A DNA stretch of 58,069 nt from an uncultured Pseudomonadota bacterium (GCA_949295085.1 CASFJS010000006.1:1-58069), one strand, 5' to 3'. Shown: positions 17,107-26,786, counted from the stretch's first letter. Made by a program: numbers and translations. The notes: generated by a model from the letters alone, not told the origin.

Positions 17107-18078
17107 TTAAATTTGGCGCAAAACAGCCTGTAACCCGTCCAAATCCTCCGGCAGCGGCGTTTCAAAAAACAATCTTTCGCCTGTCCGCGGATGAATAAAC
17201 CCCAGACTCTGAGCATGCAAGGCTTGTCGCGGAAAATTATTAACCTGTCCCTTTATACAATCATCAATTCCCTTTGCCGTTATTTTTTTACCCGTCCCGT
17301 AAACCTTGTCGCCAATCAGGCTGTGCCCGATTTTGGTCAGATGAACTCTTATTTGATGCGTCCGTCCGGTCTCAAGCCGACACCTGACTTCCGCGGCAAA
17401 AGTCTTATAATTTTCAACCGTCTGATAATGTGTAACGGCCGGTTTGCCGCCCTTAGCAATCACCGCCATTTTTTTGCGGTCATACGGGCTGCGACCGATA
17501 TTTCCCTCCACCGTACCATTTATCGGATTCGGCACCCCGAACACAAAAGCAAAATACGTTCTCTCAATAGAATGTTCGGCAAATTGCGCACACAAATTTT
17601 TGTGAGCATTATCATTTTTGGCCGCCACCAAAATGCCCGACGTTTCCTTATCAATCCGATGGACGATTCCCGGCCGCCTGACACCGCCGATTCCTGACAA
17701 ATCATGACATTTATACAACAAGGCATTAACCAATGTCCCGTCTGCAACGCCGGCTCCCGGATGCACAACCAATCCGGCCGGTTTATTAACCACGACAATA
17801 TCTTCATCCTGATACAAAATATCAACCGGAATATCCTGTGGCAACGGTTCCGCCTCAACCGCTTCGGGAATACTTAAAACAAAAGATTCCCCCTCTTTTA
17901 CCTTATAGGCATTATCTCCGATTGTCACATCATCACAAACCACATTACCGTCACTAATCAATCTTTGTATTTGCGATCGCGAAATTTCCGGAAAGCAGGC
18001 CGACAAAAATTTGTCCGCCCGCCAGCCCTTAAAATCTTTATTAACCATTGGTGTGTTATAAATACGATAATCGGACAT
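17107..18078 (-). CDS. rluD: 23S rRNA pseudouridine synthase (RluD family)
   Basis: This 323-residue enzyme has an N-terminal S4 RNA-binding domain (RADKFLSACFPEISRSQIQRLI) and a RluA-type catalytic domain. The catalytic aspartate lies in GIVHRIDKETSG; ETGRTHQIRVHL is the second signature. RluD of E. coli modifies 23S rRNA helix 69; the same role is assumed here. It lies upstream of rpoH in the same direction, an arrangement conserved in alphaproteobacteria. The start could also be internal, at MVNKDFKG, since the first residues are not typical. Confidence 0.9.
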   Translation of the reverse strand: MSDYRIYNTPMVNKDFKGWRADKFLSACFPEISRSQIQRLISDGNVVCDDVTIGDNAYKVKEGESFVLSIPEAVEAEPLPQDIPVDILYQDEDIVVVNKPAGLVVHPGAGVADGTLVNALLYKCHDLSGIGGVRRPGIVHRIDKETSGILVAAKNDNAHKNLCAQFAEHSIERTYFAFVFGVPNPINGTVEGNIGRSPYDRKKMAVIAKGGKPAVTHYQTVENYKTFAAEVRCRLETGRTHQIRVHLTKIGHSLIGDKVYGTGKKITAKGIDDCIKGQVNNFPRQALHAQSLGFIHPRTGERLFFETPLPEDLDGLQAVLRQI

Positions 18079-18158
18079 CGGCCTCTTTCAAATATTCAAA
18101 CAAACTGCGCAGATGTATAATAAAAACAAAAAAGCAAACTTGCAAGAGAGGGTTTTTA

Positions 18159-18434
18159 ATGGATAAGCTCAAACTGGTAAAATTGATTGTTTGTATTTTA
18201 ACTTTCTTGCTGATTTTCGGCCTGTTGAGTGCTGCCGGAATTGTCTATAAACAGGTCAAAAAATCACCCCAACCGGGCGATATTGCTCTAAACCAGCCGG
18301 CCGGCAGTTATATTGCCGATTACCGCATTAACGAAAACACCGTTTATATTTTGATTAAAGGCGGTCAAACGGCCGATCGTTTGGCCGTTATTAACCCGAA
18401 TACGGCAAAACCGCTGTTGATTAAAATCAATTAG
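18159..18434 (+). CDS. Small single-helix membrane protein (DUF6476-like)
   Basis: This 91-residue protein has one N-terminal helix (about residues 7-28). A short periplasmic part follows that reads as two or three strands (ENTVYILIKGGQTADRLAVINP). It resembles small proteins encoded near rluD/rpoH in other alphaproteobacteria (DUF6476), but this is recognition by pattern only. GAGAGGG precedes ATG 18159. It is divergent from rluD and heads the run of genes leading to the VirD4-like ATPase, 11 bp before the next. Confidence 0.6.
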   Translation: MDKLKLVKLIVCILTFLLIFGLLSAAGIVYKQVKKSPQPGDIALNQPAGSYIADYRINENTVYILIKGGQTADRLAVINPNTAKPLLIKIN

Positions 18435-18445
18435 GAGTTTTTTTC

Positions 18446-19330
18446 ATGGCCGATAATCCGCTATCTTCCGATGATTTTGACAAACTTTTGGACGACTTTA
18501 TTGCCGCACAACTTCAGGACACCGAGGATCAGCTGGCCGAATTGGACGATTCGGATACTTCTTCAAACACAACCTCAACAGAAGATGCACCGTCTTTGGT
18601 GTCGCTTATTGATCAAGCCTCTGACGAAAACCGGCAATTTTCCCAACTGGCAGCCGAAGAAAAAAAACTCTACACCTCTTTTTGCAATTTTATCAATGCC
18701 GTCAGGCGTTGTGCCGAAGAACGCCAAATTTCCTTTCCCGATATCTCTTTTGATATCTCGGAGCTTTTGCCGCGCTTTCGTCCCTCTCGCACTCAAAACT
18801 TGGGTCAGGATATCCTTAACGGCTGGGAAGTTTTAATTTCCGCACAGGCTTCCGCTTTATCTTCTTTGCCGGCCAACCCGACCGATGAACAGATTCTGAA
18901 CTTTGCCGAAAAAACAACCGACAAAAATCTGCAGGAAGCCCTGCTGTCTTACGTTGAAACCCTTATCGAACTCGATTCCTGCGAAATTGCCTATAACATG
19001 CGCAAAATCAAATACGAAAGACACAAAATCGAAAAAAAACTTTTTGAAGAACAACAAAAGCGCCATGAAAAAATGCATCGCTATATTGACGCCATTCGTG
19101 CCAAAAGATTCCCGGTCGATGCCGAACGTCTGGTCACCAATTTTTTCAAAACCGTACGCAAGGATCCGGACGGCGCCGCCAAAATGCTTGAAAACAACCC
19201 GGCAACTTTCGCCCCGATACAAGTTGACAAAATTCCGGCACGTTTTTTCGGACTCATAAAACCCAAACCGGAAGACGGAATCAAAGTAAATAAAAAACTC
19301 GGCAAATTTCTAAAACATCTTAAAGCTTAA
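18446..19330 (+). CDS. Unknown cytoplasmic protein, acidic N-terminus
   Basis: I do not recognise this 294-residue protein. Residues 1-50 are very acidic and likely disordered (LDDFIAAQLQDTEDQLAELDD). Residues 60-180 look helical, residues 190-240 are a strongly charged helix with coiled-coil character (KIKYERHKIEKKLFEEQQKR), and the C-terminus is basic. No signal peptide or membrane helix is present. GGAG lies upstream of the start. Position in the six-gene run suggests it works with the VirD4-like ATPase, perhaps as an adaptor or substrate (inference). Confidence 0.65.
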   Translation: MADNPLSSDDFDKLLDDFIAAQLQDTEDQLAELDDSDTSSNTTSTEDAPSLVSLIDQASDENRQFSQLAAEEKKLYTSFCNFINAVRRCAEERQISFPDISFDISELLPRFRPSRTQNLGQDILNGWEVLISAQASALSSLPANPTDEQILNFAEKTTDKNLQEALLSYVETLIELDSCEIAYNMRKIKYERHKIEKKLFEEQQKRHEKMHRYIDAIRAKRFPVDAERLVTNFFKTVRKDPDGAAKMLENNPATFAPIQVDKIPARFFGLIKPKPEDGIKVNKKLGKFLKHLKA

Positions 19331-19422
19331 AATTGGTACAAAAATATAGACAAAAAACAAAATTATTGTTATACTGAAATTAAGCAGAATATTACAATAA
19401 CCATTCATCAGGGACAAAAATT

Positions 19423-21423
19423 ATGGCAAATAAATCTCCTTCCGAAAATTCTGTTGCTTCCAAAATTCGTGATGATGTCGGCAAAAGGATAGCCGCCATT
19501 CCCAAAAGCGCTGAATACGCACCTCACATACAAGCCTTGCGTGGCCTGGCACCTCGCGAACAAACTTCACGCTGCCTGCGGGCCTCTGCCGCCATCCTCA
19601 GAGCTGCAAACGACAAAAACTTCCATCCTTCGGATACGCAAATTAAAGACTACGCCGCGGCACGCGACCTTTTGGCCGAAAAACGCGGTATCAAACCGAA
19701 GGAAAACGGCTCTTACAAAAAAGACCATCTGTCGCAAGAACTCTCTCCCTATGAAATTGCCAAATTTTATGCCGCCCAGACAGCTGCAATCGGCGAGAAC
19801 GAAGCCGATTCCCGCGCCCAAATAGATCAAGACCTCAAGGCCGGCTACGGCTCGGACGAACTCCCCAAAGAAGTCGAAGACCTCAAAGAGGTCAGCCCGA
19901 TTCAAGCTTCGCTTCCGACCATGACCGATAGCGAATTTTTGGCTCTTGATGAAGATAAACAAGATGAATACCTCAGCGGCCTAAACGACCTCGACAAAGA
20001 GCGTTTAACCAAACTGCTTGAGAAAAAACAGGATGAAACAACCAAAAAAGCCGGCCGCTTCGACGGTTTTATCAACGATCCGGACTGGGGACACAAAAAA
20101 GACGACGATAATTTCAAAATTGAACAAGGCGATATCATCGAATACCTGATGAAAGATGTCATTCTGGCCTCGGCGGCCTGGGCCGGCAATAAGGCTGCCG
20201 GTGCTGTCGGTATCCTCACTTATGAAGTGTCCCGCGCCCTTTATCATGAAGCCAAAAAAGGCTATCAATTCGCCAAGAACAAAATAAACAGTTCCGACGA
20301 CAACGATAAAAAAGACAACAAAGAGCCTCCCCAAGCCCCTTCCCTGCTTGAAACATTTATAACCCAAAATAGCAATGCCGTCGACGATGAAAGGAATTTT
20401 ATAAACGCCCGTCTTTCCACGGATCCGCGTAAAGAGACGCTGGAACATTACTATGAACGCCTCATCACCAACCAGGCCGTTGTCGGTCAGGATTGCCTGA
20501 TAGAAGGATTCCCCGATAAAGACACCGGTATTCTGAAACAAACCGGCCAATCCAAAACCTTTGCTGAAATGTGTGGTGCCGACGTTAATCCCGAAGACAT
20601 AAAAAACCAATTTGAACAAGTGAGCCAAAATGCCCGCGCCGGTGAAGTGGCAAAAATGCAAGAGCTCTTTCCGGACAAAAAAGAAGAAGTCAAAAAATGG
20701 CTTGAACAAAAATGCGCCTACGAAAAAGAATGCCTTGAAACCGACGGTAAACCGACGCAGCACCCCAAACCGGCCGATAATCCGCAGTTTGAAAACGCTT
20801 TGGTTGATACCCGCAGGGAATTGCTTATTCGTCACGCCATGGAACCGGAACAGCAATTGCTTGTTCATCAAAGCCGCTTGTTTGCCCACCATTATACGGC
20901 TTTCAAAGTGCTTGAACAAGCGCGCTCTGACCCCGAAAGCCCGACTCTGACAAATCAAGAAGATCTGAATAAATTTGTAGATCAATCATTCCTTGAGGCG
21001 CAGCATATATTCCTGACCGCCGAACAAAAACGCCGCAACGGCGAAAATATTGCCTCGCGCGAAGAAATGATTAATACAGCCGAAAGAATGGCCAAAGAAT
21101 CCGGGAACAAACTCAAATCAAAAAATAAAGATCCGGTAACAAATGTTTTTGAATCGGACGACACCCAAACCCAGGCCTCAACAGAAAAAGTTAAAAGCAT
21201 GCTGGAGGCGGCACGGGATAATCCTGAGGAAGCATATGCTGCCGCCTCGTTTAATCTGGATCAACTACAAAAAAGCGGTTTAGCGGATATGCGCCAAGTT
21301 GATGAGCGCAGAAAAAACCTTAACAAAATTCGCGACAAGACCAAATCCAAAGATTCTTCCGGCAAAGAATACGACATTGCCCAAGTATATCTGAACCGCA
21401 AAGGAAAAGGCAAAACCTCATGA
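19423..21423 (+). CDS. Large unknown hydrophilic protein in the VirD4-like cluster
   Basis: This 666-residue, highly charged protein matches no family I recognise. It is mostly predicted helix. One mildly hydrophobic stretch lies near residues 245-270 (ASAAWAGNKAAGAVGIL), and a lysine/aspartate-rich linker near 285-305 separates two halves. Two cysteines occur close together in KCAYEKEC (near 428). AGGGA precedes the start. The stop overlaps the next start (ATGA), tying it to the paralogous membrane proteins and the ATPase downstream. There is no relaxase motif (no HUH cluster or catalytic tyrosine motif). It may be a cytoplasmic component or a substrate of the system. Confidence 0.65.
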   Translation: MANKSPSENSVASKIRDDVGKRIAAIPKSAEYAPHIQALRGLAPREQTSRCLRASAAILRAANDKNFHPSDTQIKDYAAARDLLAEKRGIKPKENGSYKKDHLSQELSPYEIAKFYAAQTAAIGENEADSRAQIDQDLKAGYGSDELPKEVEDLKEVSPIQASLPTMTDSEFLALDEDKQDEYLSGLNDLDKERLTKLLEKKQDETTKKAGRFDGFINDPDWGHKKDDDNFKIEQGDIIEYLMKDVILASAAWAGNKAAGAVGILTYEVSRALYHEAKKGYQFAKNKINSSDDNDKKDNKEPPQAPSLLETFITQNSNAVDDERNFINARLSTDPRKETLEHYYERLITNQAVVGQDCLIEGFPDKDTGILKQTGQSKTFAEMCGADVNPEDIKNQFEQVSQNARAGEVAKMQELFPDKKEEVKKWLEQKCAYEKECLETDGKPTQHPKPADNPQFENALVDTRRELLIRHAMEPEQQLLVHQSRLFAHHYTAFKVLEQARSDPESPTLTNQEDLNKFVDQSFLEAQHIFLTAEQKRRNGENIASREEMINTAERMAKESGNKLKSKNKDPVTNVFESDDTQTQASTEKVKSMLEAARDNPEEAYAAASFNLDQLQKSGLADMRQVDERRKNLNKIRDKTKSKDSSGKEYDIAQVYLNRKGKGKTS

Positions 21424-21899
21424 AAAAGTTGTTTTCTTTGATTCGTGGCGCTTTGATCTTTGTTTTTTGGACGTCCTTATTTATTTTCTTATCCAACCGG
21501 CTGATAGACATTGTTTGGCATTTTAACTTTATGTCCGTTCATTCATGGAATGTTCTATCGGCCTTTTGGAACAACGGCGGCGTCATCAAAACAACCTCGG
21601 ATATTTTGCTAATCGTTTCTTTGTGTCTTCTGCCCGTTTTGTGGCTGACCGGTTTTATCTTTATGCTCAGGCTTAACTATGTAAATCTGCTGATTTCCTT
21701 GCTGACTCCTTTTCGTTTTTTCGGCCGCGGCAAATCGGTTGAACCGGAGCGTATCATCATAAAAAACATCAAATCATCGCAACAAATGATTGAAGACATC
21801 AAAACCGAGATTGAATCTCTCAAACCGAGTCAATCAAAAGAAGCCGGCAACATCCGCTCCGAGATAACGCAAAAACTCTCAAAAGAAGTAAAAAAATAA
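21420..21899 (+). CDS. Two-helix membrane protein, short paralogue
   Basis: This 159-residue protein has helices near residues 8-30 and 62-84, separated by a tryptophan-rich periplasmic loop (WHF at 33-35, W43, W50). A basic cytoplasmic tail ends in a short helix. Its first 85 residues align without gaps to the N-terminus of the next gene product: W33-H34-F35, W43, W50, V55-I56 and W75 fall at the same positions in both. It overlaps the previous gene by 4 bp and lies 62 bp before the paralogue. Family unknown to me. Confidence 0.7.
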   Translation: MKKLFSLIRGALIFVFWTSLFIFLSNRLIDIVWHFNFMSVHSWNVLSAFWNNGGVIKTTSDILLIVSLCLLPVLWLTGFIFMLRLNYVNLLISLLTPFRFFGRGKSVEPERIIIKNIKSSQQMIEDIKTEIESLKPSQSKEAGNIRSEITQKLSKEVKK

Positions 21900-21961
21900 A
21901 CTCTTGTTAACCAATTATGGAATAGTATAACATTTAAGGATATGTTTCGGGAGATATTTAT

Positions 21962-23194
21962 TTGAAACCCTTGCTCGTTTTGTTTCGCATAACCATCGTC
22001 GGCCTTCTGTGGAGTGTATTCTTCATTGAAGGAATTCGCGTTATTTTGCTGACAAACTGGCATTTTGACGTCTTTCGCCCGACTCATTGGCTCCATGCCT
22101 GGGAGTTGTGGTCTTCCGGCTGGGTTATTGACGAAGCCAAAGAATGGGCTTTTATTCTGATTATTTTGACCGCTGTCCCTGTATGGATAACCGTCTGGGC
22201 GGCTTTAAGCGTTGTCCGTTGGGAAAAAATATTTAAGGATATCAGTCTGATACCGGTCAAAATTTTTAACTATCTTTTCGGTTCACAGGTTAAAAAAATT
22301 GCCGATACCGCGGCTCTAAAAGTTGTTAAAAAGAAAAAATCCTACAAAGAAATCCGCCCCAAAAGTTTACGCCCGCCGCTGGACGACAGCCTGCCTGCAC
22401 CGGACAAACAAGCTTTTTCTCCCGAGCGCCGCGCCACTCTTTCCGGTACTCCGGCACCGCGAATCCCAACCCCTGTGCCGCAAACGCCAAAATCCGAGCC
22501 CAAAGAATTTACCCACTCATTGTTTGAACTGGGCGACAACGAACCGCTTGATTTTGATCTTTTTGCCGAAGCCGAAACCAAACCGGAGCCGCAACCCAAG
22601 CCGGAACAAAAAAAACCGACCAGGCAGGAAACACCTCCAAATCGCAAAAAAAATCCTGAACCGCCCGCTCCCCCGGCCAAACCCAGAAGCGGCAGCGTTA
22701 ACTCCACCTTTGAACTGCTTAAACAAAAGGGTTATGAGATTATCACCGGTGCCACCATCAAAAATACCTTCATTGATTTTATCGGTGTTTCTTCAAACCA
22801 AATTTGCTTATGTATCAATGATAAAGAACCCGGCGATTGGCTGGCCGATGAAGAACGTTTCAACGATGAAGAACCTCTATGGTTTTCCGAAAGCTCACAC
22901 CGCATATCACCGGTACGCAAAGCCGATCTCGCCCGCATGACTCTGCAGGAAAAACTCAAAGATGCCGATATCTCTTTTGACATAACCCCTTTTGTGATTG
23001 AGCAAATCGGCAATATCATCAACGCTGAAGATATGTTTGACATTTGGAATGATTTGGGCGTAAAAGTAACACGTATTGACCGTGGTACACCGAAAGAAAT
23101 ACCGCTTTTCGCCAAAACGCTTGAAGATGCCGACGGCGCTCCCGACAAAGCGGTTTTTGAAAAATTAAAAAAACTTTTGCGCAGTATTGCTTAA
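21962..23194 (+). CDS. Two-helix membrane protein with proline-rich linker and C-terminal globular domain
   Basis: This 410-residue paralogue of the preceding protein has helices near 7-30 and 62-84 with the same WHF/tryptophan loop. A basic then proline- and lysine-rich linker follows (about 120-240). A globular cytoplasmic domain covers about 248-410, beginning FELLKQKGYEIITG and continuing IDFIGVSSNQICLCIND. That beginning resembles the first strands of restriction-endonuclease-like folds, but the usual ExK residues are absent. The start is TTG at 21962, with GGGAGA upstream. The VirD4-like gene starts 14 bp later, so a membrane scaffold for that ATPase is a reasonable inference. Confidence 0.7.
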   Translation: MKPLLVLFRITIVGLLWSVFFIEGIRVILLTNWHFDVFRPTHWLHAWELWSSGWVIDEAKEWAFILIILTAVPVWITVWAALSVVRWEKIFKDISLIPVKIFNYLFGSQVKKIADTAALKVVKKKKSYKEIRPKSLRPPLDDSLPAPDKQAFSPERRATLSGTPAPRIPTPVPQTPKSEPKEFTHSLFELGDNEPLDFDLFAEAETKPEPQPKPEQKKPTRQETPPNRKKNPEPPAPPAKPRSGSVNSTFELLKQKGYEIITGATIKNTFIDFIGVSSNQICLCINDKEPGDWLADEERFNDEEPLWFSESSHRISPVRKADLARMTLQEKLKDADISFDITPFVIEQIGNIINAEDMFDIWNDLGVKVTRIDRGTPKEIPLFAKTLEDADGAPDKAVFEKLKKLLRSIA

Positions 23195-23208
23195 CTTAAG
23201 AGGAAAAA

Positions 23209-25437
23209 ATGGCTCTCGAAAAAGAAGGCGAAGAATGGAAAGAATATAACAGCGCCGTACGCTGGATGGTTATAACCGTAACCGTTTCGGTTCTTTTAAC
23301 CATTTTTTTGGCGCTGATAGCAATGCCGTTAGCTTACTTTATCGGCAACGGTATTTCCAAAGAAAGCATGGACGATGTGTCTAAATTCTTTTCTTTGGTA
23401 TTTAACCGCAGCGGATTTTTATACAATCGCTACTGGGTCTGGATAAAACAATTAATGAATTACAACGGTCCTTTTTCCGTTAGTTTATGGATTCCCATTC
23501 TGCCGTTTATCAGTCTGCCGTTGGGACTTCTCATCGGCGTTATTACCAACCCCTATCGGTTCCAATCCAATATCCACGGTTCCGCGCGCCTGGCCGAGAT
23601 GAGTGATATCAAAAAAATGGGGCTTTTGGATGGTTTTTGCATCGTCGTCGGCAAATTCAAAGGCAAACTTTTACGCATGAATGAAACTTTATCCGTTTTG
23701 TGTTGCGCGCCTCCGGGAACCGGTAAAACGGCCGGCGTGGTTATCCCGACTATTTTTAACTCTCCCAACATGAGCATTGTCGTCAACGACCCCAAACCGG
23801 AACTTTGTTTTTCAACCTCCGGCGCCCGCGCCAAAGTCGGTCCCGTATTCATTATCAACTGGGGCATGGAAGACAACCCTGCCGAGGGCGTTTACTACCC
23901 GAGCTGGAATCCGCTTTCACCGGGAGCTATCCCGGCACCCGGACCGGCACGCGATATGTATGTTGACTCAATGTGCAATGTTTTGGTCGAAGACCCCAAA
24001 GGCGGCGCCGACCCGCACTGGTCAAAGACCGGCCGTGCCGCATTGACCGGATTTATTCATTTTATCGTTTCCAAGTGCGAAAAAGCCCGTGCCAACGATT
24101 ATTTTATCGGCCGTGTTTATGAGGGTAAGTTAGACGACGAAGACAAAAAGGTTCTTGAAGGCTACTATCTGGAAATGAACGACCCGATGGCCATGCGCGC
24201 TTTACAAAACCTGCGCTCCGATTCCCTTAATATTGACAACTACCTGCCGATTGGCACCTGGGCCCTGCTGCCGGAAAAATGGATCGGCCACGAAGCCTGT
24301 ATTGCCATGATTTTGGAATGGATTACCGAAGCTCAGATTAAACAATCGCAAGAAATCAAACGCCGCATGGATGAAGGCGATCAAATGGCCGCCATGGCCG
24401 ACCCGATGCGCGACCTTTTGGAAGCCGCGATTGATGAAGCACGCAAATTTGGCTACTCGGCGCGCTGTATCGTTGAGTTGAGCCAGCTAAGCTCTATGCC
24501 GGACAAAGAACGCGGTTCCGTTTTATCAACCGCTTTTGCCGGCATTGGTATTTTCAAAAACTCGGCGGTTGTCGCCCGTACCAGCTTTTCCGACATCAAT
24601 TTTAAAGATCTGCGCGGCCTTAAAGACCCGATTACCGGCGAGTTTAAACCGATCTCGGTCTACCTTTCGGTCAATCAGGTTGATGCCCGTGCTTTAAGCG
24701 TTATTTCCGGCACCTTTATCGACTTGATGTCTTCTTATCTGATTGCTAACCCGCCTAATTTCAATAACTCAACCGATGGCAAAATGGGGCCTTTTGCCTG
24801 CCTGTTTGTTATGGACGAGTTTCCGACCATGCCCAAGCTTAAAGCGGTTATTGACGGCCCCGCCGTCGGCCGCGGACAAAAGGTATCATACCTGCTTATC
24901 GGCCAAGATTTAGGCCAAATCTCCGGCAAATATGGCAAAGATGATTTGGAAACGGTCATCTCAACCACCGCCTGCAAAGTTATTTTGTCCCAAAACAACG
25001 AGCAAACCGCTCAGCGTTTTTCCAAAATGATTGGTAACAAAACCGTTCAAACAACATCTTACTCCAAAAACGAGGGCTCTTTTTCCAAAGGTTCAAACCC
25101 GTTTGCCAAAAACGTTTCTTATCAGTTGCAAGGCGTTTCGGTGATTTCGACCACGCAACTTTTAAGCTTGCCGATGCTCAAACAGGTTGTCTTGATGCAA
25201 AGTTACATCGACCGGCCGATTATGGCCGATTCGCCGCGTTGGTATCTTGACTCAAAAATGAAAGCTCTGGCTGCCATTCCGCCGGCACCGAATGTTCCGG
25301 ATTGGATTGTGGCTCAACGTGAAGATATTAACGACGACATGCTTGCTCAGCTTGGAATCAATTATGACCCGAATGAAGCCCACGAAGAATTTGCGGAATT
25401 TGAGGAAGATGAGGCTTCCTCTCCGACCGAACAATAA
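23209..25437 (+). CDS. VirD4/TraG-family type IV coupling ATPase
   Basis: This 742-residue inner-membrane ATPase resembles VirD4/TraG coupling proteins, which bring substrates to type IV secretion channels. Helices lie near residues 17-45 and 92-113. Walker A is APPGTGKT (167-174), followed by VVIPTIF and VVNDPKPEL as in VirD4; SWNPLSP follows, and Walker B is LFVMDEFPTMPKL (532-544). The VGRGQKVSYLLIGQDLGQI segment is also typical. An insertion between the Walker motifs (about 290-430) forms the all-alpha domain position. The C-terminus is acidic. AGAGGA precedes the start. No VirB4, VirB8-11 or relaxase gene is in the window, so any channel must be encoded elsewhere. Confidence 0.9.
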   Translation: MALEKEGEEWKEYNSAVRWMVITVTVSVLLTIFLALIAMPLAYFIGNGISKESMDDVSKFFSLVFNRSGFLYNRYWVWIKQLMNYNGPFSVSLWIPILPFISLPLGLLIGVITNPYRFQSNIHGSARLAEMSDIKKMGLLDGFCIVVGKFKGKLLRMNETLSVLCCAPPGTGKTAGVVIPTIFNSPNMSIVVNDPKPELCFSTSGARAKVGPVFIINWGMEDNPAEGVYYPSWNPLSPGAIPAPGPARDMYVDSMCNVLVEDPKGGADPHWSKTGRAALTGFIHFIVSKCEKARANDYFIGRVYEGKLDDEDKKVLEGYYLEMNDPMAMRALQNLRSDSLNIDNYLPIGTWALLPEKWIGHEACIAMILEWITEAQIKQSQEIKRRMDEGDQMAAMADPMRDLLEAAIDEARKFGYSARCIVELSQLSSMPDKERGSVLSTAFAGIGIFKNSAVVARTSFSDINFKDLRGLKDPITGEFKPISVYLSVNQVDARALSVISGTFIDLMSSYLIANPPNFNNSTDGKMGPFACLFVMDEFPTMPKLKAVIDGPAVGRGQKVSYLLIGQDLGQISGKYGKDDLETVISTTACKVILSQNNEQTAQRFSKMIGNKTVQTTSYSKNEGSFSKGSNPFAKNVSYQLQGVSVISTTQLLSLPMLKQVVLMQSYIDRPIMADSPRWYLDSKMKALAAIPPAPNVPDWIVAQREDINDDMLAQLGINYDPNEAHEEFAEFEEDEASSPTEQ

Positions 25438-25449
25438 CCGCCGGCAAAA

Positions 25450-25638
25450 TTAGTTTTCTTCCGCCTCTTGCCGGCCGATTTTTTCCAGTTCGGCCAAATC
25501 CTCGTCGTCAAGCTCGGTTGCTTCAAATTTATATTTGCCGTTAAACCAGTTTCCGAGATCTATATCCGCACAACGTTTGGAACAAAACGGCCGGTATTTC
25601 ATATCACTGACATCCTTACCGCAAATCGGGCATCTCAT
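25450..25638 (-). CDS. yacG: Zinc-binding gyrase inhibitor YacG
   Basis: This 62-residue zinc protein has the four-cysteine pattern CPICGK (near residue 3) and [14 protein letters not shown] (near 20). E. coli YacG inhibits DNA gyrase. I start at ATG 25638, which overlaps the TGA stop of the RNase gene (ATGA); the longer frame adds 12 residues read from inside that gene. The C-terminal tail is acidic. Adjacency to maf and RNase E/G is the usual alphaproteobacterial order. Confidence 0.88.
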   Translation of the reverse strand: MRCPICGKDVSDMKYRPFCSKRCADIDLGNWFNGKYKFEATELDDEDLAELEKIGRQEAEEN

Positions 25639-26786
25639 TTTTCCACCCTCCCCGTGCCGAAACAGGTCGGACATTCTTCCGTCAACAAATCGCTTAAACT
25701 CGGTCGCCGCCTTGTCCTGATAATTTCAACATTTCCGGCACGGCTTAATCCAAATATCCGGCTTCCGACGGCATCCTCAGCCAAATCATCCGCCAAAATA
25801 TCCATCACAGGTTTTAAAAACTTAAATTCGGCAATACCGGCAAAATCAATTATTATTTTACCCGACAAATTGCGCAACACAATCTGGCGGGCAATTTCGT
25901 GCGCCGCCTCCTGATTCAATCTGCCGATACCGCCCTGAGCCATTCCCTCGCCGCTATCAACGTCAATGGCTGTGCAGGCGCGTGTTTCTTCAATAATAAT
26001 CCTGCCGCCGCATTTAAGTTTTACCGTTTTTTGCAAAGCCTCTGCCACCTGTTCTTCAACTCCGGCATCTGTAAAACAGGTTGCCGAATATGTCGCCGGC
26101 ATGACATCGTTTAGTTCTTCCTGCAAAAGTCTTGAATTGACCGTTATTTTTTGCAAATTATACTTATATTGGCAAATAAGTTCTTGTAATAAATTATTTT
26201 TTACAACCAACAAATGTGGCGCTTTAGAGTTTTTAGCCTTTACAAGGGCTTCTTCAAAAACCTGTTTTAAATATGCCGCTTCGGCCAAGATTTCATTTTT
26301 ATCCGCCTCTGCCGCCTGTGTTCTGATAATCCAACCGCCGTCTGTCATATTTTCGGCAAACCATTGTATCAGTTCTTCTCTCTTGTCCTCATCATTTATC
26401 TTGGCCGATATTTCAATATCATTGCCATAAGGACAATAAACCAGATAAAGACCCGCCAGACGCAAAAAACGCGTCATCCGGGTACCTTTTTCGGCACGCT
26501 GCTCCTGTATAACCTGAACAACGACATCCTGCCCCTCATGCGCTTTTAGATCTTCCAAAGCGTTTTCCTGAGCATTAATAAAAGCATCTCTGTCCGTACC
26601 TATATTGATAAAATATCCCTCTTTACCATTGGCGGTATTTATTTTTTTGGTGATCTTTCCCAAATAAATATTACCTTCGTTAACCTTTGTTCTGTCTTCA
26701 ATAATAAAAATCTGCAAGCGCCCCTCTTTTAATCCGGCAATACGTCTCACATTATTTTTATCTTCAACAAGCAGTTCTTCTATCAT
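25635..26786 (-). CDS. Ribonuclease E/G family protein (short, RNase G-like)
   Basis: This is a 383-residue single-domain RNase E/G homologue without the long scaffold tail of RNase E. The S1-like N-terminal part ([12 protein letters not shown]) precedes the DNase I-like catalytic part, with the magnesium-binding AIDVDSGEG and IIIDFAGI segments. The zinc-link-like CPTCFGTG is at the C-terminus. It is shorter than typical RNase G. I start at ATG 26786, 1 bp after the maf stop, with GGAG inside maf; an upstream extension within maf is unlikely. Expected role: endonucleolytic RNA processing. Confidence 0.85.
   Translation of the reverse strand: MIEELLVEDKNNVRRIAGLKEGRLQIFIIEDRTKVNEGNIYLGKITKKINTANGKEGYFINIGTDRDAFINAQENALEDLKAHEGQDVVVQVIQEQRAEKGTRMTRFLRLAGLYLVYCPYGNDIEISAKINDEDKREELIQWFAENMTDGGWIIRTQAAEADKNEILAEAAYLKQVFEEALVKAKNSKAPHLLVVKNNLLQELICQYKYNLQKITVNSRLLQEELNDVMPATYSATCFTDAGVEEQVAEALQKTVKLKCGGRIIIEETRACTAIDVDSGEGMAQGGIGRLNQEAAHEIARQIVLRNLSGKIIIDFAGIAEFKFLKPVMDILADDLAEDAVGSRIFGLSRAGNVEIIRTRRRPSLSDLLTEECPTCFGTGRVEK

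Noticed and set aside
20005..20985. 326-codon open frame opposite the 666-residue protein
   Set aside because: It is antisense to a gene with normal codon use, is phenylalanine-rich in a way typical of mirror frames of lysine-rich genes, and lacks a ribosome site.
13596..25437. Recently inserted genomic island or integrative conjugative element
   Set aside because: No integrase, relaxase, direct repeats or tRNA junction; housekeeping rpoH and rluD are interleaved and codon use looks like the neighbours.
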